A stretch of 64,000 nucleotides of DNA from Pseudomonas bubulae (GTDB lineage: Bacteria; Pseudomonadota; Gammaproteobacteria; Pseudomonadales; Pseudomonadaceae): NCBI RefSeq assembly GCF_900618535.1, contig NZ_UYJA01000001.1, positions 682,001 through 746,000 on the forward strand, in the 5' to 3' direction. The notes beneath the pieces are model-generated. The model was not told the origin of the DNA. It saw only the letters and a list, made by a program, of their open reading frames with translations, and ran no database searches. The translations under genes were made by a program, and so were the position numbers. Shown in pieces: positions 18,201 through 27,086 of the stretch; within the stretch, counting starts at the first letter, position 1; every line of letters begins with the position of its first letter.

Positions 18201-20873
18201 TCACCGATCGCTTCCATCAATCAGCTCACCGGTACGGTGGACGAAGACGGTGTGGTGGAAGGCACGGCTAACGCCGGCCCCGGCGATGGCATCGCCGGTG
18301 GTAGCGGGGATGTGGCCGGGGAAATCGTATTGGCCAGCGGCAATGTCAGTACCCTGTTCCAGTCGGGTGCAGACGAAGCCCTGAGCTATTCGCTGACCAC
18401 CACCGGCATGGCAGCACTGGGCCTGATGAGCGGCGGCGTGGCCGTCACTTACGCGGTCGCCTTTGACCCAGGCAGCAACACCTGGCTGCTGACGGCCTCG
18501 GCCGGAGCTGGCAATACGGTGTTCACCTTCAGCCTGCACGCTGCAACCGGCGCCTTTGCCTTTACCCTGGTAGATCAACTCGATCATGCCGCCGGCCTGA
18601 ACGAGAATGATCTGACCATCGCCCTCGGCACGACCCTCAACGCCACCGACTTTGACGGCGACAGTGTGACGGCAGCGGCCGATGGCCTGGTGATCACGGT
18701 GGATGACGACACGCCACTCGCATCGATCAATCTGCTCACCGGCACGGTGGACGAAGACGGTGTACTTGAAGGCGCGGCCGACTCTGGCCCCGGTGATGGT
18801 ATCCCGGGCGGTACCGGGGACGTGGCCGGGGAAATCGTATTGGCCAGCGGCAATGTCAGCGCCCTGTTCCAGTCCGGCGCAGACGAGCCGCTGAGTTACT
18901 CCCTGACCACCAATGGCCTGTCAGCCCTGGGCCTGAAAAGCGGCGGGGTCACGGTGACCTATGCCACTGCCTATGACGCGGGCAGTAACACCTGGTTGCT
19001 GACCGCTTCTGCCGGGGCCGGCAATTCGGTGTTCACCTTCAGCGTGCAAGCGGCGACAGGGGCCTATGCCTTTATGCTGCTCGATCAACTCGACCATGCC
19101 GCCGGCCTGAACGAGAACGATCTGAACATCGCTCTGGGCACTGCAATCAACGCCACGGACTATGACGGCGACAGCATCACGGCCGCCGCCAACGGCCTGC
19201 TGATTACCGTGGATGACGACTCGCCCGTGGTCACCGCCAAGTCCAATGTGGTCTATGCCAACGCCAGCAACCCGACTCCAGGCGGCACTGGCGTATTTGC
19301 CTATGACATCGGCGCGGATGAGCGCCTGGGAACGGTCTACAGCTCTGCAAACAGCGACCTGTCCGTGAGCATGGGAGACAGCACGGTGGGCACCACCGCC
19401 ATCAGCAACAAAGTGGTGACATGGGCCTCGGAGTCAGACACCAGTGCGGTGTTCAACCTCTCCTTCACCTATGTTTCCAACAACCCGACGCTGGGCGCGC
19501 TGACCAACGCAACCGGCACCATGACCTTTGACAAGGTGGCAGACACCTACACCCTGAGCCTGACGGACGATATCGACAGCTTCAGCATCCTGAAAACCTC
19601 CGCAGCACAAGGCTTCACCGGCTACAACATTGGCGGCACAACGCCGATCAACCAGCAACCGCCGGTGTCGGTGGCCAAGCTGGCCGACGACTTCTTTGTG
19701 CAGTTCAGCGGTTTCGCCGAACAGGGTTCAGGCACCGGTGCCAATAACATCATGGCCGGTGGCAACAGCGCCTTCGTCCCCGGTGAGCTGTTCTCTGCCG
19801 CAACCTCCTGGGTCAGTGTTTCCGGGACCGCCGCCGGCGTGGCCGGTGACACCATCCAGCAAGGCGAGGTAATGGACCTGGACTTCTTCACCGCCAGCCC
19901 GTTCGGTGATACAGCCGCAGCGCCCACAGCCACCAGCAAAGGGATCTACGTCAAGTTCGACGGCATCGGCAGCGAGGACCTGGTACTGGTGCTCAAGCTT
20001 ATCGATCCTGACGACAACAGCCAGATCACCCGGGCGATCATTGTCGACAGCGAAGACATCATCATAAAAAACGCCTCGACTGCCCCCAATAACTTCCATC
20101 CGATTGCCAACCCCGCAGCCTACGGGATCACCCTGGATCAGAACGACGGTGCGGTGATTATCGAGAGCAACGACTACAACTTCGGCAGCGAGAACTACCT
20201 GATCCAGGGCCTGCAGGTGCTGGATTCCACCGAGGGTGTCAGCGGTAGCGGCTACAACCTCAATGGCAATGTGGGCGTCAGCGGGGTCAGTACCGGCAGC
20301 ACATTGACCTTCAGCAACGAGTCCGGCGAGGGCAGTAAAAGCAACCCTGTAGAAGCCGGTGAAGCGGGAACCTGGGATGGCGATGTGATCAAGATCACTG
20401 ACCTGGGTTTTGTCACCTCGACCACCCCGGATGCCCATCTGGCCTTCAACGTCGTGGTGACGGATGCGGATGCCGATTCAACCGCAGCCCAGACCCTGAA
20501 TGTGACCATCGAAGGGGACAAAACCTTCACCGGTGGTGTGGGGGCCGACACCTTCAACTTCAGCGGCCTGGATACCGATAGCTCACTGACTGCGGCAACG
20601 ACAGTGAGCTCCTCCGGCTTCACTTCCGGGGTGGACACGCTGAACTTCCCGACCGCAGGCACAGGGGCGAACTATATGGAAGTGGCGGCCCCCGCGGCCA
20701 ACGTGGCAGCCTTTATTACCGCCGCCGATACGGCGCTCAATGGCACCACCAACTACTACTTTGGCGTCGTTGGAGGCGACGGCTATCTGGCATACGACGG
20801 TGATGGCACGGGGATCACCGGCATTATCAAGTTGGTGGGTGTGACGGATATCGCCCCGACTGACATTGTGTAA
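15231..20873 (+). CDS. Large type I secreted repeat protein (DUF5801/T1SS-143-like)
   Basis: An 1,880-residue acidic, Ca-binding-like extracellular protein. It has no signal peptide and begins ITVDETSGLQNA, the motif that opens DUF5801-type units. Residues about 485-660 form one divergent unit. Residues about 662-1342 are four near-identical 170-residue units beginning TVDEDGV and ending VTVDDD or VTVNDD. The C-terminal part carries a single degenerate RTX nonapeptide (TGGVGADTFNF, near 1766) and ends in an aliphatic/Asp-rich tail, the usual secretion signal. No LapA-like retention module is visible, so free release is likely. ATG 15231 with GGAGAG was chosen over upstream starts. The dedicated ABC-HlyD-TolC operon lies downstream on the other strand. 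Confidence 0.88.
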   Translation: MAIILNSSITVDETSGLQNAATSTDIEDINDNDITVAAINGTDDTGDLPFAFESRLFTLLGATPVKNAALSGYTGAAGNSGADLITITGTYADLAFTDAQGKALGDPTNANSGSDWSGLYTLDGTRIFLYTDTTNNIVLGRAGTEGATPAPEDDLADPGGTLIFAAYLEQTATGAKVWMVQQEPLLHPDTANPDDVVDMTNHLWVTASQDLAFDFAGLPSGQNGFLMFKAGGSTTGLIVTGMDPDQVPANQADTVNTSQGAGPTTIGTNSQGIKAGEGMIFSFVSNPDARYTVPDLTHGEATNESNILFGGLFAASGATIVIAQATPPKTCAATISAFTTGLEVGSAYYDGLLDGNGHAVNGADNLGYIASITVIGANGVAIAGLTGVTTNTTLGSISVTFNTSNGGLDRTATIVGFEANFSLQYTVDGTHNRVVIENSGTGNSTFDIGGFHLPNVVAVPQEVGSLFNFEDDGPAAAGLPVTALVDEDSLIGGIDGGVGDAGLLVPASASGTVATVFTSGTDAPASYSLSNDTSAVQVVDSAATAVALASKGEAVKYDVIGNTLWGYVGAAAEYVAATDRAVFKLELTNTSDGSYTFTLLDQLDHPDTVGGDNSENELLLQLGSVFKVTDKDGDSVTATAQKLVITVDDDTPIATLNPLTGTVDEDGVLEGAANAGPGDGIAGGTGDVAGEIVLASGNVSTLFASGADEPLSYSLTTNGLSALGLKSAGVTVTYAVAFDAISSTWLLTASAGAGNTVFTFSLHTSTGAYAFTLVDQLDHAAGLNENDLTIALGTAINATDFDGDTVTAAANGLVITVNDDTPVATVNQLTGSVDEDGVVEGTANAGPGDGIAGGTGDVAGETVLASGNVSTLFQSGADEALSYSLTTNGMVALGLQSGGVAVSYAVAFDAGSNTWQLTASAGAGNTVFTFSLHAATGAYAFTLVDQLDHAAGLNENDLSIALGTAVNATDFDGDSVTAAANGLVITVNDDSPIASINQLTGTVDEDGVVEGTANAGPGDGIAGGSGDVAGEIVLASGNVSTLFQSGADEALSYSLTTTGMAALGLMSGGVAVTYAVAFDPGSNTWLLTASAGAGNTVFTFSLHAATGAFAFTLVDQLDHAAGLNENDLTIALGTTLNATDFDGDSVTAAADGLVITVDDDTPLASINLLTGTVDEDGVLEGAADSGPGDGIPGGTGDVAGEIVLASGNVSALFQSGADEPLSYSLTTNGLSALGLKSGGVTVTYATAYDAGSNTWLLTASAGAGNSVFTFSVQAATGAYAFMLLDQLDHAAGLNENDLNIALGTAINATDYDGDSITAAANGLLITVDDDSPVVTAKSNVVYANASNPTPGGTGVFAYDIGADERLGTVYSSANSDLSVSMGDSTVGTTAISNKVVTWASESDTSAVFNLSFTYVSNNPTLGALTNATGTMTFDKVADTYTLSLTDDIDSFSILKTSAAQGFTGYNIGGTTPINQQPPVSVAKLADDFFVQFSGFAEQGSGTGANNIMAGGNSAFVPGELFSAATSWVSVSGTAAGVAGDTIQQGEVMDLDFFTASPFGDTAAAPTATSKGIYVKFDGIGSEDLVLVLKLIDPDDNSQITRAIIVDSEDIIIKNASTAPNNFHPIANPAAYGITLDQNDGAVIIESNDYNFGSENYLIQGLQVLDSTEGVSGSGYNLNGNVGVSGVSTGSTLTFSNESGEGSKSNPVEAGEAGTWDGDVIKITDLGFVTSTTPDAHLAFNVVVTDADADSTAAQTLNVTIEGDKTFTGGVGADTFNFSGLDTDSSLTAATTVSSSGFTSGVDTLNFPTAGTGANYMEVAAPAANVAAFITAADTALNGTTNYYFGVVGGDGYLAYDGDGTGITGIIKLVGVTDIAPTDIV
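17204..19253 (+). repeat. Four tandem 510-bp coding repeats
   Basis: The marker cggtggacga (or cgtggacgag) recurs at 17214, 17724, 18234 and 18744, exactly 510 bases apart, so each unit is 170 codons with no indels. Each ends near gacgac just before the next. Units 2 and 3 are closest to each other. Precise length with silent differences suggests duplication followed by gene conversion. Confidence 0.92.
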
Positions 20874-20886
20874 ATGTCGCAGCAGG

Positions 20887-20926
20887 TAAAAAGGCCTGGC
20901 TCCCACAAGGAGCCAGGCCTTTTTTG
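20887..20926. terminator. Bidirectional rho-independent terminator
   Basis: 12-base perfect stem aggcctggctcc / ggagccaggcct (20892-20903, 20909-20920) with a 5-base loop, T-run on the right and A-run on the left. It ends both the large secreted-protein gene and the convergent regulator gene. Confidence 0.92.
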
Positions 20927-20934
20927 TCGGGCCT

Positions 20935-21618
20935 TTATTTGCTGTCAAACAACCCGTGCTTGATTGCGTACATCAGCAAGTCCGTACGGTTGATCAGGTC
21001 AAGCTTCTGGTAAATGTTGCTCAGATGGTTATGCACGGTGTGCTCGCTGATGCCCAGGCTTCCGGCGATGCTCATGTACTTGGCCGAGGGCTCACCCACG
21101 ATGGCGCGAATCAGCTCTCTCTCGCGCAAGGTCAGACGCGATTGTTTCTCCAGTTCCAGATTGTGTTTCAAGGCCGTATGCCCGCTCGCAGCATAGTCGC
21201 ACAGGCCGCCGGTCCAGGCCCTGTTGAGCCCGGTGTCTCGATGGTGGACCTTGATGATGGCAAGGATGATCGACTCGGTCGGGTCTTCCGCCAGTACGAT
21301 GCCACGAGCACCCGCTTCCATTGCCTGGGTTGCGGGTATGACCTCGTACAGCCCTTTGAGCACCAGCACTTTAATCCCGGTACTGCGGGTGAGTTGGGTG
21401 ATGACCGCCAGCGGGTTCAGCGCGTCCGGAAAGAAGCTAAAAAATATGACATGGGGTCGTAACTGATCGGCAAGGTCAAGCGCATGGGTATAGGTGGTGG
21501 CCTGGCCACTCACTTCCATTTGAGGCTTCCTGGCATTGATCAAGTCGTGAAGACCTCTGAGAACAAGCGGGCGACAGTCGATCAGCATCACACGTATGGG
21601 TTTTCTGAGGGGGGGCAT
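20935..21618 (-). CDS. LuxR/NarL-type regulator with degenerate receiver domain
   Basis: A 227-residue NarL-type regulator. The C-terminal GerE helix-turn-helix (LTLRERELIRAIVGEPSAKYMSIAGSLGISEHTVHNHLSNIYQKL in part) is intact. The receiver domain (residues 8-120) keeps one acidic residue (LIDCRP), but the phospho-acceptor position reads VIFFSFFP: Ser replaces Asp. The GARGYLLK-type lysine is also lost (GARGIVLAEDP). It is therefore unlikely to be controlled by phosphorylation. ATG 21618 has GGAAGG upstream. It sits between the secreted-protein gene and its exporter operon, with no sensor kinase nearby, so it probably regulates that system. Confidence 0.85.
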   Translation of the reverse strand: MPPLRKPIRVMLIDCRPLVLRGLHDLINARKPQMEVSGQATTYTHALDLADQLRPHVIFFSFFPDALNPLAVITQLTRSTGIKVLVLKGLYEVIPATQAMEAGARGIVLAEDPTESIILAIIKVHHRDTGLNRAWTGGLCDYAASGHTALKHNLELEKQSRLTLRERELIRAIVGEPSAKYMSIAGSLGISEHTVHNHLSNIYQKLDLINRTDLLMYAIKHGLFDSK

Positions 21619-21981
21619 TACCTTCCTGACTCCCTTGAACCATCAATCACCTCTACCCGCTGCCCGTTCGAGTAGAAGCAAAAACAATCAGGAGTACTTA
21701 TCAATAGCTTGCGCCTGTTGATGTTCTTCCTCGGGCTGTCTGGTAAGTCTAGGACAGACCTGCGTGCTGCCCCGCCTGCCAGAACGGCAATCGGGCAATC
21801 CGTTTTTTAATCAGGCACCTCGTGTTTATTCCTGCATGCGGCCAGCAGACCACGCAAATCAAGGCCTTAGGCGTGCTGCAGGGGGGACGCGACATGTATG
21901 ACAGGCATCATGCGTGTCAAAAAAACAGACAGATGGTGTAACGCCAGGTTAACAGATAAGCACAAAGTCAATTAAGTGGCG
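21619..21981. other. Intergenic gap, no gene seen
   Basis: A 363-base AT-richer stretch between the LuxR-type regulator start and the TolC-like gene stop, both leftward. It should hold the regulator's promoter. I see no coding frame with a ribosome site, no strong hairpin, and no recognisable RNA gene. Confidence 0.5.
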
Positions 21982-23364
21982 TTATCGCGGATCCGCAATG
22001 TCCGCCGCCGGACTGCCCGGATTCAGCCACAGATTCACGCTTGCGACACTTTCACCAGGTGGCTTGCCCGCCCAGCGATTGAGCGTAATGACATTGGTGA
22101 CGAAGTCGTACTGGGTCTTGAGCAAATCCCGATGAGCCCGGTATTCGTTACGCACACTGGTCAGCACATCGACGGCATTCACCATCCCGTAACCGAACGC
22201 TTTTTCTGCGGCGGCTCTGGACAGCTGTGCCGAAGCCAGGGCATGGCGACTGGCGCTGATCTTCTCTGCGCTGGTATCGGCCGTCAGGTAGGCGCTGGTG
22301 ATTTCCTTGACCACCCGCCGCTGTACCAACTCCAGCTGTTGCTCGGCCGCGATCTGATCCTGATACAGCCCGCGCACCCGTGCCGAGGTCGAGCCGCCGC
22401 TGTATATCGGTACCTGCAGGCCGATCCCGGCCACATAACTGTCGGTGCGCGGCACCAGGGCATTGTTATAGCCTTCGTTGGACTGCTGCGCGCTGAGGGT
22501 CAGGCTCAGAGTCGGATAGTGCCCGCCCTTGCCGCTACGCAAGGCCGCGCCAGCCACCTCTACCCCGCTTTCATTGGCCTTGAGTGCCGGGTTTTGCGCA
22601 ACCCCTTCGCGCACCCAGCTTTCCAGGCTCTGCGTCGAAACCCGTAACTGCACATCGTCGCGCACGCGACTGAGCTTCTCCTTGACCGGCCGTCCGACGA
22701 TCTCGGCCAGCGCCGCGCGACTGACGCTGACCAGGTTACGGGCATCCAGGACCTGCGCCGCCAGGCCGTCGACACGGGCCTTGAGGTCCAGCTGATCGGT
22801 AATCAAGGCCAGCTGTTTGGCGTACAGCGCGTTGACCCGGTCCAGGCTTTTTTGCGTGGTACGCAGCTCGGCCTGAATCAGTTCGAATTCATCTTCGGCG
22901 GCCAATACCGTGAAGTACCGCCGGGCCAGCTCCACCGTGGCCTCGGACTGAGCCTCCAGGGCTTCGGAATCGGACTGTTTGGCCATGCTTTTGAACTTCT
23001 GGTAATTCTCCCAGGTGGACTTGTTGTACAGATACTGACGCAATACCAGACTGTAGACTTCACTGTCGAAACTCTGCTGCACCAGCTCGTTTTCCTGGTG
23101 AATCCGGTTGACCCCGGCGTTGAGCGATACCTGCGGCAACAGGGTGCCCATGGCTTCACGCTGGTACTCCTGCCCTGCTTGCGCCCGCGCACGGGAGGCC
23201 AATATTCGCGGGTCCTGCAAACGGGCCTCGCGATACAACTGCATCAGGTCAGTGGTGAATGTCGATGCGCTGACCCCTTGCGCCGCCGGCACTGCGCCTT
23301 GCGCAAGGGCAACCCCCGCGGCAAGCCCGAACAAACCACCCAGCACGCGTGCAGTCACTTGCAT
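21982..23364 (-). CDS. TolC-family outer membrane protein of the type I secretion system
   Basis: A 460-residue outer membrane efflux protein with an N-terminal signal peptide (about 24 residues, ending in LAQG or AVPAA). It has two OEP repeats of long coiled helices; QIAAEQQLELVQRRVVKEITSAYL and RNAEV-like helices are typical. It forms the outer-membrane channel for the 1,880-residue substrate. The start ATG at 23364 lies 2 bases after the HlyD stop and has GAGGAG within the HlyD 3' end, so translation is coupled. Length matches AprF/PrtF and LapE-type proteins. Last gene of the leftward operon. Confidence 0.88.
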   Translation of the reverse strand: MQVTARVLGGLFGLAAGVALAQGAVPAAQGVSASTFTTDLMQLYREARLQDPRILASRARAQAGQEYQREAMGTLLPQVSLNAGVNRIHQENELVQQSFDSEVYSLVLRQYLYNKSTWENYQKFKSMAKQSDSEALEAQSEATVELARRYFTVLAAEDEFELIQAELRTTQKSLDRVNALYAKQLALITDQLDLKARVDGLAAQVLDARNLVSVSRAALAEIVGRPVKEKLSRVRDDVQLRVSTQSLESWVREGVAQNPALKANESGVEVAGAALRSGKGGHYPTLSLTLSAQQSNEGYNNALVPRTDSYVAGIGLQVPIYSGGSTSARVRGLYQDQIAAEQQLELVQRRVVKEITSAYLTADTSAEKISASRHALASAQLSRAAAEKAFGYGMVNAVDVLTSVRNEYRAHRDLLKTQYDFVTNVITLNRWAGKPPGESVASVNLWLNPGSPAADIADPR

Positions 23365-23366
23365 GA

Positions 23367-24692
23367 TCACTCCTCAATCATCGATTGTGAGAGGGCATTG
23401 CGCGCCGGTTGCATCAGGTAGTGCAGCAGAGTGCGCTGCCCGGTGATGATCAACACGTCCGCCGGCATGCCCGGCAGCAACTTGCGTTCCCCCAGGGTGT
23501 GCTCACCGGCTTTGGTCACCTTGACCCGGGCGAGGTAATAACCGGCCCCGGTTTTTTCATTGATCAGCCGGTCTGCCGAAACACTGCTGACCTCGCCTTC
23601 GATCACCGGTGTGGTGGCGCTGTTGAACGCGCCAAAACGAATATCGGCACGCCTGCCGATGGCAACACGATCAATGTCCACCGGCGCCACCTGGGCCTCA
23701 ATAACCAGCCCCGACACTGACGGCACGATGTCCAGCAACGGGGTCGCCGGGCGCACCACGCCGCCAATCGTATGCACGGTCATGCCGATCACCATGCCCG
23801 CTTCAGGGGCACGAATCACGCTATGGCCCAGGCGGTCTTCCAGGGCGCTGGCGCGCTCCTGCAGGTCGTAAATTTTGCTCTGGACCTCTGCCAGTTGCTT
23901 GACCACTTCGGCATTGAAGTCCTTGTCGATCTGCAGGATCTGCAGCCGGGTTTCATTGATCTGCAAGCGGCTGGTGGTGATTGCGGAACGGTGCTCGACC
24001 ACTTCCGACCTGAGCAGTTGGCGCTTGCGTTCCTGCTCGAGCAGACGCTGTTTGTCGACAAAGCCCTGGGCCAGCAGGTCAGTCAATTCGACAATTTCAC
24101 CACTGTAGGACCTGTCCAGATGCCCCTTGGCGCCGATAATCGCCTGGGTGCCATTGATCTGTTCATTCAACTGGTCAATGCGCTCTTGCAGCACGGCAAT
24201 CTGCCCCAGGCGCGAGCCTCGCTGGGCGTTGAATACCCGGATTTCGCCCTGGCGCGCTTCGCCGCCCCGCTGGATGTCGGCTGTGGCCAGCGGAGCAAAA
24301 GCAATCTCGGGCAGATTGTCGCGCTCTGCCACAAGCCGGGCTTCCATGGCTTTGGCGGCAATCAGTTGCCCACGGGTCATCTGGTATTCGAAGCGCAGCG
24401 GCGTATCGTCGAGAATGATCAGCGGGTCATCCTGTTTGACGGTATCACCGTCATGTACCAGCACCTCTTTGACGATGCCGCCTTCAAGGTGCTGTACCGT
24501 TTTGCGATACGCCTGCACGGTCACCACACCCGGTGCATAGGCCGCGCCATCAAGCGGCGCGAACGCAGCCCAGGTGCCGAACACGCCGAAAGTCAGCACC
24601 ACAATGACAAAACCCAGGCGTCGGATTTTTCGATCGCTAGTGGTCAGTTCGGCAAAGTTGTCAGTTGATGGAATTGGGATCATGGGGTTCAT
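23367..24692 (-). CDS. HlyD-family periplasmic adaptor of the type I secretion system
   Basis: Membrane-fusion protein of 441 residues with a single N-terminal membrane anchor (residues about 27-46). A lipoyl/barrel-sandwich hybrid is split across a long coiled-coil hairpin (about 100-300), and a beta-barrel segment follows (VIRAPEAGMVIGMTVHTIGGVV in part). It links the inner-membrane ABC transporter to TolC. The length and AprE/PrtE-like organisation fit protease/RTX exporters. The start overlaps the ABC gene by 32 bases and has AAGGA about 9 bases upstream. Confidence 0.88.
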   Translation of the reverse strand: MNPMIPIPSTDNFAELTTSDRKIRRLGFVIVVLTFGVFGTWAAFAPLDGAAYAPGVVTVQAYRKTVQHLEGGIVKEVLVHDGDTVKQDDPLIILDDTPLRFEYQMTRGQLIAAKAMEARLVAERDNLPEIAFAPLATADIQRGGEARQGEIRVFNAQRGSRLGQIAVLQERIDQLNEQINGTQAIIGAKGHLDRSYSGEIVELTDLLAQGFVDKQRLLEQERKRQLLRSEVVEHRSAITTSRLQINETRLQILQIDKDFNAEVVKQLAEVQSKIYDLQERASALEDRLGHSVIRAPEAGMVIGMTVHTIGGVVRPATPLLDIVPSVSGLVIEAQVAPVDIDRVAIGRRADIRFGAFNSATTPVIEGEVSSVSADRLINEKTGAGYYLARVKVTKAGEHTLGERKLLPGMPADVLIITGQRTLLHYLMQPARNALSQSMIEE

Positions 24693-26439
24693 CGGAACCG
24701 TCCTTGCCGTTAGCCACCGCAGCCATGGCGGTTTCAGCCTGCATGGTCTGTTTTGGCGCCTGCTGTGCGTTGAGCTCCGTCAGCACGAGCTCACGCGGCC
24801 CGAACAGACTGAGGCCGCCGTTGCTCATCACCATGAGCCGGTCAAGCTGGGACACAATATTGGTGCGATGGGTAATCACAAACAGGGTGGCACCTGACAG
24901 CCTGATCCTGTGAAGGGCAGCTATCAGGGCTCGGTCACCGACTTCGTCGAGATTGGAATTGGGCTCATCGAGGATGATCAGCCGCGGGCTGCCGTACAGG
25001 GCGCGAGCCAGCCCTATGCGCTGGCGCTGCCCGCCGGAAAGTACCACGCCGTCACCACCAATCACGGTGTCGTAACCATCGGGCAACAACAGGATCATGT
25101 CGTGAACACCGGCCGTGGTGGCCGCAAGAATGACTTTCTCGGAATCGACCCGGGTAAAACGGGCAATGTTGTCGCTGACGCTGCCTTCGAACAGCTCGAT
25201 GTCCTGGGGCAAGTAGCCGATATGGGGCCCCAGTTCATGTTTATCCCAGGCGCTGATATCCGCGCCATCCAGGCGCACCACACCTTGCAGCGGTGCCCAG
25301 ATGCCCAGCAGCGCCCTGGCGAGGGTAGACTTGCCCGCCGCACTGGGGCCGATAATGCCGACCACGCAACCGGCCGGCACACTGAAACTGATGTTCTTGA
25401 TGATGGCAATATTCGAGCCGGGAGCCGCAACGGTCAGGTTCTCAACCTGCACGTCGCCCTTGGGCGCCGGTAATGACATGCGCTCGGGCTGAGCCTGTTG
25501 GCTGGCCAGGATCGCGTTAAGCCGGGCGTACTGCGAGCGCGCCGCAATAAAGCCTTTCCAGCTGCCGATAATCAGATCAATGGGTGCCAGTGCCCGGCCT
25601 AGCAGCACCGACCCGGCAAACACCAGCCCTGCCCCCACCTGATGATCAACGGCCAGATAGGCCCCCAGTCCGAGAATCAGCGATTGCACCAGAATCCGGA
25701 ACGACCTGGACAGGGTGCTGATCATGGCCCCTTTATCGCTGGCCCGGGATTGCAGCAACAGCACATTTTTTTGCCGGGTCCACCAACGGTCCATCAAGGT
25801 TTCAAGCATGCCCATGGATTCGATGACTTCGGCATTGCGCAGGTTTTTCGTGGTGTAGAGCGAAGCGCCAATATGCTCCTTGTTGGCCTGGGCCAGCGTC
25901 GGCCCGGTCAATCTTTCATTAACAAACGCAAGCAACAGCAACAACAGCGCACTGCCCGTCGCCACCCAGCCAAACCAGGGGTGAAACATAAACATCACGG
26001 CGATATAGATGGGTAGCCAGGGGGCATCAAAAAAGGCAAACAAGCCGTTACCGGAGAGAAACTGACGCAAGCCGGTCAAGTCATTCAGCGGTTGGGCCGA
26101 GGCGTCCATCCCGCCGCTTTCCAGGGCCCGCTTGAAACTGGCCTTGTAGACCTGGCGGCTGAGCAGCATGTCCAGGCGGTTGCTGACCCGGACCATGATC
26201 CGTGATCGGGTCCACTCAAGGCAGCCGAGGGTGATCACCAGACCGGTCATGATCAGCGTCAACATGCTGAGGGTGGTCAGGCTGCCGCTGGTGATCACGC
26301 GCCCATAGACCTGCAACATATAGAACGTGGGAACCAGCATTAACGCATTGATAAAGAAGCTGAAAAAACCAACGGAGAGAAAGCTTTCCCGGCAGGCTTT
26401 CAACGCAGTGTGCAGGCTGTTTTCAGATGGGCTACGCAT
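24661..26439 (-). CDS. Type I secretion permease/ATPase (AprD/PrtD type)
   Basis: A 592-residue half-ABC transporter with a six-helix membrane domain (residues 20-300) and a nucleotide-binding domain: Walker A GPSAAGKS (364-371), signature LSGGQ (468-472), Walker B LIILDEP (487-493), and ITHR His switch. It has no C39 peptidase or C39-like domain, which places it with PrtD/AprD rather than LapB. It energises export of a C-terminal-signal substrate, here almost certainly the product of 15231-20873. Starts the leftward operon with HlyD and TolC; its promoter lies in the divergent gap 26440-26684. Confidence 0.9.
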   Translation of the reverse strand: MRSPSENSLHTALKACRESFLSVGFFSFFINALMLVPTFYMLQVYGRVITSGSLTTLSMLTLIMTGLVITLGCLEWTRSRIMVRVSNRLDMLLSRQVYKASFKRALESGGMDASAQPLNDLTGLRQFLSGNGLFAFFDAPWLPIYIAVMFMFHPWFGWVATGSALLLLLLAFVNERLTGPTLAQANKEHIGASLYTTKNLRNAEVIESMGMLETLMDRWWTRQKNVLLLQSRASDKGAMISTLSRSFRILVQSLILGLGAYLAVDHQVGAGLVFAGSVLLGRALAPIDLIIGSWKGFIAARSQYARLNAILASQQAQPERMSLPAPKGDVQVENLTVAAPGSNIAIIKNISFSVPAGCVVGIIGPSAAGKSTLARALLGIWAPLQGVVRLDGADISAWDKHELGPHIGYLPQDIELFEGSVSDNIARFTRVDSEKVILAATTAGVHDMILLLPDGYDTVIGGDGVVLSGGQRQRIGLARALYGSPRLIILDEPNSNLDEVGDRALIAALHRIRLSGATLFVITHRTNIVSQLDRLMVMSNGGLSLFGPRELVLTELNAQQAPKQTMQAETAMAAVANGKDGSDEPHDPNSIN

Positions 26440-26638
26440 TGAAAATTCCAGCTTTGAAAGCCTTCATTAGTAAAGCGTAGATCATGCCCGGGCGGTGTGC
26501 TTAGCGTGGCGCGGCACGAAAACTTCACTGACAGACAAAGTCTGACAGACCAACACACAGGCAATCCCCCACGGGACAAAAACTCACTGCCGGGCCACTG
26601 GGGCAAACATTCAGTTACGAACGGTCGTCTTGAATTTA

Positions 26639-26667
26639 TTCATATCCGGAGTAGGCTGGATTTATAC
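26639..26667 (+). promoter_or_regulatory. Possible promoter of the Xre-RES module
   Basis: TTCATA (26639-26644) and TTATAC (26662-26667) are 17 bases apart, about 18 bases before the Xre start codon. The match to sigma-70 is moderate. The module is expected to repress itself at such a site. Confidence 0.35.
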
Positions 26668-26684
26668 CTGTATCGGAGGAAGTC

Positions 26685-27086
26685 ATGCATCTAGTCGCCC
26701 AAAATCCTGAGCCCGACATCACCAGCGGCGATGCAGGTCGAGTTGCCCTGACCTTTTTCTTCAGCCTGATGGAGCACTGGGGTTGCACCAAGGATCAACA
26801 GTGCACCCTGCTCGGCGCCATTGGTAATACCACCTACTTCAAATACAAAAAACTGCCAAACGTGCGCTTGCCCCACGACACTCTGGAACGCATTTCGTAC
26901 TTGATGGGCGTACACAAAGCTCTGCGCATCCTGTTCAGCAACAAGCCTGAGCGGGCCTACGAATGGGTACACAAACCCAACACCGCAGCGCCCTTTAATG
27001 GCCAGAGCGCCCTGGGCTACATGCTCGCCGGTCAGGTGGTCGATCTGGCAGACGTGCGTCGTTATCTGGATGGAGTACGCGGCTGA
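26685..27086 (+). CDS. Xre/MbcA/ParS-type antitoxin
   Basis: A 133-residue antitoxin with an N-terminal Xre-like helix-turn-helix and a C-terminal DUF2384 segment (residues about 75-133; YEWVHKPNTAAPFNGQSALGYML in part), the part that inserts into the RES toxin active site. The start ATG has GGAGGA 5 bases upstream. Its TGA overlaps the toxin ATG by one base (TGATG), the normal coupling for this pair. It should repress its own promoter. Confidence 0.88.
   Translation: MHLVAQNPEPDITSGDAGRVALTFFFSLMEHWGCTKDQQCTLLGAIGNTTYFKYKKLPNVRLPHDTLERISYLMGVHKALRILFSNKPERAYEWVHKPNTAAPFNGQSALGYMLAGQVVDLADVRRYLDGVRG

Noticed and set aside
17204-19253. Regular repeats that could suggest a CRISPR array
   Set aside because: Period is 510 bases and lies in one long reading frame with protein-level repeats; no short repeats with spacers.
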